From positions 59,922,222 through 59,986,221 of the forward strand of contig NC_090696.1 of NCBI RefSeq assembly GCF_040954835.1: 64,000 nt of DNA, written 5' to 3'. Both the position numbers and the translations under genes were made by a program. Positions 40,101-46,100 of the stretch are shown in pieces. The notes under the pieces are model-generated. The model made no database searches and was not told the origin of the DNA. It was given only the letters and a program-made list of their open reading frames with translations. The first letter of the stretch is position 1; every line of letters starts with the position of its first letter. This DNA is from Lepisosteus oculatus. Taxonomy: Eukaryota; Chordata; Actinopteri; Semionotiformes; Lepisosteidae.

Positions 40101-43100
40101 GGGGAACAAGGAGATGTTACAGCAGGCCAGTCTCCACTTCTCCCTGCCTGCATCACCTGATCCCCTGCAGCACTATAAAGACACGTTGTTTCTCACGCAG
40201 GTGACTGTCAAGGCATTGGAGCCCAAGAACCAATCACCTTGCTGGCTAATTTTGCCTATTATTTCTAGTGCGGAGCGGTTTGATTTGGTCTTATGGAGTG
40301 ATAACATTTTTAGCATTTACAGATAGCTTGCCTAGGAAAAAGGGTATTGGCTTATTTTTCTGTATTTTACTCTTTAGAAATTCACTTTATAAAGTCACTT
40401 TGTGACTATTCCATACAGACATATACATTTAATTCAGAAGAACTAATAGTGGTAGTAATTTATGCATTATTCTGGTTGATGGCCAATTTCTGAGTTTTTA
40501 CTTCTAAGATATCCATCCATACATCCATCCATTTTTCTAACCACTTCATCCAAGTCAAAATCGTCATCGCTCCACCCTGATACCCCATCTTTGAAGTCAG
40601 AGAAACAGTACCAGCCATGTGATTGTTAATCCATATGTACTGTTATGTTTTTCATTTATATTTGTTCAGGGAATTTTCACAATTTAGCTGGACTAAATCA
40701 CAAATGTTTACCCAGGGCAGTTTATTCATTTGAAAGTTTGTTAGAATTACACATATGACTGAGTGTCACTCAAAATAGCTGGGAACCACTAGTCTAGCCA
40801 ACTACTGTATTAAGTTTAGCCTAGTGCCTTACGTTACATGATGAAACAAAACCACTGTGCTCCATACTATATGGCCAGGCATATGACTGCAGTACACTGC
40901 ACATGGACAGGAAAAAGAACAGAGTTCAGTGAAAGGTGCTTGTAAGGACCCAAATCCTTGAGTAGAACAGTTGAGTCCTTAAAGGTATTCAAGTATGATG
41001 ACAGTGTGGAGTAGTGGTTAGAGCTCTGGACTCTTGGCTTTTTGGTGATGGGTTGTAGCATCCAGACTCAGCACAGGCACTGCTACCATCCTGCCAACCA
41101 AAGCATTCTGCCCAGACTGTTCCACTTATGTACAGTATATGACTAGTAACATTTTAGTATTGTATGAAAGTAGGTCTAGTAAGGTTCCTGTTCATGCACC
41201 TGAACAGAAAAGTGTGGTTTCCTGAGAGGGGAATGGGGGAACAGAGCAGAAATATCAGTGGTTCTGCATGTGGTAGAGAGAGGGGAGTCCGAGCTGAATG
41301 ATGTCAATTCATCTCCTCTATTGAATAGGCAGCTTGGGAGCTAAGTACAGTCTCTGTATGTCACCCTTGCAGTTGCAAGGAATTTGCTGGGATGCTGGCA
41401 CATGCTGAAAGCTGTTGGTCGACAGTGCTTTGTATGTCTCTTTAGCTGTTCAGGAGCTATCTGCAGTACAGCAGCGAAGTTAAAGTAGAAAAGATTATTT
41501 TTGTTTTTGCAAATTGGACATACCCTACTCTGATGAGGAAAATATGAGGTTTTGAGAATTTTATTAAATTCTGTGCTCATCTTTCATTTTAAAGTATAAC
41601 AGACTACATTGTATTATTATTCAACATTGTGCAAGTTTATTACAGGTTCTCTAGATTTATTAATCGAGCCTTGTATAAACTGTATTGTTTTGTTGACAAC
41701 ATAGAGCTTCAGAAACATCACATGCGGTTTACCCTGTATGACTTTATTCTTATCTCTTAAATCAAATTAATTGCTTGCCTTGTACACTGCAGTTTTTTTA
41801 TCTATAGTGCCATCAAAATGTATTAGGACCGGAAAGTCAAAATTATTATTTTTGTTTTTCAGTCAAGTGATTTGTATTTGTGATCATGTGATTAATATGA
41901 ATGATAAGTACAATGCATTTTACTTTTGGATTACTACAATTTTTGGATTATTTATTTCTGTAAAGTCCACAGTTGGTAATGCATTACCTCAAGGTAACCA
42001 TGGTTATTATAGGTATCATTTTAAGTAAAAGAAAAATCTTTCATACTTATTTCAAGTTGCATCACCCTACAACATAACAGTGACCCAAATCATACTGCTA
42101 ATGTAGTCAAGGATCTCATGAGGGAAAGAAAAGAGGACAATCTTAGGCTGGATACGTCAGTGTTGGGATCTATATCCAATTAATTATACATTTTACTGCT
42201 GAAAAAAGAACTCAAAAGAACTCAGTAGCTGCAACAAAAAATCAGAAATGATTAAACAAAGAGTTTGGTGAATTCAGTGGGTGACAGACATCATTCTGTT
42301 AGTTCCTCAAAGTGCTACAGTATGAGTCATGTACTGACACCTAAGATTACATAAATCAATGTATCTCAACATTTTGAAACAATACGTGATCACTTGAACT
42401 TACAGAGTACAGTACAAAGTATGTTATTGTTCTAATGATTGAATGCATGAATTTACCCAACTTAAAACATATCTTATATTTGTACTGATCATTCATTCAG
42501 TTGGAAGAACCACTTCTTCCAATTCAGGGCTCTGGGAGAGCCAGAGCCTATCCCAGCAAGCAACAGGCGCAAGGCAGGGTGCACCCTGGTTGGGATGCCA
42601 GTCCATCACAGAGCAGACAGACACAAACACACTCACATCAGGGCCAGTTTTACCAGAGGCCAATTAGGCTACTTTTATGTCTTTGTACAGTGATAAAGGA
42701 AAACTGGAGCACTCAGAGGAGACCAACAAGAACATGATGGGTTAAAAAAGTAGTGCTCCCCTGCTTACTGTTTCATTAGTGACATAATCACAAAATACAA
42801 ATTGTATTGAAAGTAAAAAAAAATGTTTTTGTAATCACTGTAGCTTCCATGGTTAAATTTCTCAGACAGAACTAACCACAACTACTGAACCACTGGAGTT
42901 CTCTGGCAGATCTGCAGACTATTGGATGATGTGTTTCGATGTCTTACTTCCTCTGCTATCTGTAAGCCCCTCCCTCTGTGTGTGTGCACAGGTGATGCAG
43001 GCGCAGTGTGTGAAGATGCAGACCGAATTCTACCTCCGGAGCCGCAGTGAGATCCGAGAGGGAAAGGGCCACACAATGGGCGCTCTGTACTGGCAGCTGA

Positions 43101-46100
43101 ATGACATCTGGCAGGGACCCTCCTGGTCCTCCATCGGTGAGCAGGACGCATCAACAGACACATCTCACTGTTTCTTGAGGGGCTTGGCTGAAGGCGTCGG
43201 TAACAATAGACTGGCACCACTACAGCTAAGGCTAGTGCCCAGAGGGCTGCAAAAAAAAAGACCAACAAGTTCTCTCTAAAGAAAGAAAGAGCTGTAGTAA
43301 GGCTTTTTGTTGTTTTAAGACGATAATTATTTATGATCACAACATCTAACTTACAGTAAGTGACACCTCAGCGGATCTGGAGCTATTGCGCTGCTGAGCT
43401 GTTAGTCATGAGGTGAGACTTGATCTGTGTGTACTCTGACAATGCAGAGTAAGAAGGCGGATGTACATTCCTTTTCCCTTCATTTTCTTTAGTTCCCCTT
43501 TTCATTTAAACAGTTTTCTCTAATTCTAAGGGAAATCTTTAATAATTTACAATAAGGAAAGATAATCAAGAAAGAAAGGGTATTTATTAGCATTGAACAA
43601 CTTTTTGTAAAAGGTCTTTATTTTTTAGGTCTATGAACAGGTTGATCTTTTTATTATTCTTAGTTTGCTGACAATCAAACTTTCAACTTGGGTTCAACCA
43701 CCACATGAAAATATTTACTTTAATATTTCATTTAAGGTCTTTTTTATCATTTTAAGTGCTCTTTGCACTATGACCAAGCAGAGAAATTGTGTCACCAATT
43801 CAAATAAATGGGAACATTAAGTAGGCCGGGGCAGAATTTCTCCAGGACACAAAAGTAAACACCACTACTCTTTCAAAAAGTGCTTTAGGGTTTTAAGTGT
43901 GCAAAGTATGCAGGACCTCAGTTCATTGTCCCAAAATAGTACCTCAAATGGTAAAATATGTCAGCCCATTATCTTGGTAAGGTTTGCAGATTCCTGGAGC
44001 CTATTTCAGAAGCAAAGAGCACAAGACAACACTTCACCTTGGATTGGATGCCTGTCCCTTGCAGGACACACACACAACCACACAGGGGGCACTTCAGAGA
44101 TACAGATTAGCCTAGCCACTATATCTTTGAAAAGCAGGAGGATACCAGAGCACCTGGGATGAACCCACCTAAAGGTGGGGGAGAACATGCTAAGCTCCGC
44201 TCAGGAGGCTCCAAGGTCTAGGCAAAACAATCAAGCCTGCTCCCCCTCAGACGCTTTTATGTTATCACTTCTGCAATGTTTGAAAGTTTCAAAACCAGTG
44301 TTCTGTTTTGTAACAGGTCTACAGAAGCACAAAAAAATGTTAAGCTTACTGTATGTTGTGAAAGCTGCCAGGTTGTGAAAGGTGCATAGGGCTTTGCTTA
44401 AAGAAAATGAATTGTTCTTTTTTTTTTACAAATTCTGATAAATTCAGCACACAAACAAACCACTTTAAGACCAACATTTCATTTACCAAGGCAAAAAGCA
44501 CCCTACACGTTCGTGCTTTGTTGTGCTGAAATGGAGCTGCGCAGCTGTGCCCAGTGCTAGCACTCTGCTTGTCCACCTGGTGTCACTGTTCTCTTCACAA
44601 ACAGCGATTCCCTATTAGGATGGTTTTCTCAAAAATCAAAGACAAGGCAAGGTTGGCAGCTTTTTTTGAGCATTGTCTCCCACCCTGCACCTTTCTCTTT
44701 CTAACCTTGCAATTCTTTGACACACACTGTGAGAAACTAATTTCACACAGCAGCCACGCGTCACAGTTAGAGCATAAACCGACAGAGGTAACACTGCTAG
44801 GTGTTGCAGTTATTTTGACTGTAGGTTGTAGTCAAATAAACATTGTTGCAAATTTAATTCAGGTTATTAAGTCTTTAATGACCCTTTTCTAGTCCCTTTT
44901 TGCTTTTCACTGAGGTTTTATCTTTTCATTCAAAATTAGATTTTTTTAGATTTAATAACCCCCCCCCCAAATATAAAATGAGAATTATGTAGAGTTCAAT
45001 AACAAATAGTGTATTCTGCATACCAATATATTTGCATGTAGGTGTTCAGAGTGTGTAAACCGGTAAGTTTACCTATTATTTATCACACTAAATTCTGAAC
45101 TCATTTGTTTTCCATAATGGAGTTATCGGGATGCTAGTGGTAAATATGGATTCTGTACAATGCTTACTTTGCTTCAGAAGATAAGTAGGTAACCTTGAGA
45201 TTTGATACTGCACTTCATAACTAAAATAATGTACTGACATTAGACTCCCTGCCTGGTTCTGCATGTCCACACCGAGGAACAGAAAATCCCCAGGCTTTGT
45301 GATGTAAAAACAGCAGTATAAATCTGAAGGCACAGACTTACTGCGGCGTTACGTGGTCTTTGTACTGAGTACACTTGAATCGTGTAGGAAAAGTTTGGTA
45401 CAGAAGCTACACCAAATTAAAGCCTGTTCTCTTCAGACGGTAGCCAAGGTGCTTGGGCCTGGTTAGCACTGAATGGAACCACAAAAAAAGTACATTAATT
45501 CTAGAAATCATTGTGGTGGATAAGTGGAGATCAGGAATTTAAAACCAGTGCCCCAGTAAGGGTCCTGATGGTTTCTGGTCATTACAAATCCCATGATGCT
45601 AACTGGAGAATTATTGGTGTCCTCACTCATATTCAGTTTCACACCTCTTCAGCCTGACCTCCCTAAGTGCAGTGAAGTCCTTTCTCGTTTCACCTTCTTG
45701 GCTGCATTGGCTGCCAGCTGCATGTTGCATTTCAGTGTTTGAATGCACTTTAGAGTCCTTGCATATGAAAAGCACAACACAAAATCCTAAGATCCTAAAC
45801 ACAGCTTTAGAACACATTTAAAATAATAGAACAGAGCCTTTTAAATGCATTTTAACAACTGGATTTGTAATGAAGTGCTTATGTTTGCAGAATGTTATAA
45901 TACAACCCTTGCAGTTTTAGAAAGCAAGCCACAGATATTCCTCTTCTTTAGCACATGAACAGGTTTTAGTTTTTATACACCTCAGTTTTTTTTACAAAGA
46001 AAATGTTTGGAAAGACGAGCCTTTGGAACCATATGGAAACCATATGTATTTTTAATCTTATCTTCTTGCTGATTTACAATAATAAAATGTATTTCTTCTG

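Noticed and set aside
42882..43340. 152-residue - strand frame opposite MANBA exon 14
   Set aside because: It is antisense to a conserved exon and shows no family of its own; the frame stays open because of the coding composition of exon 14.
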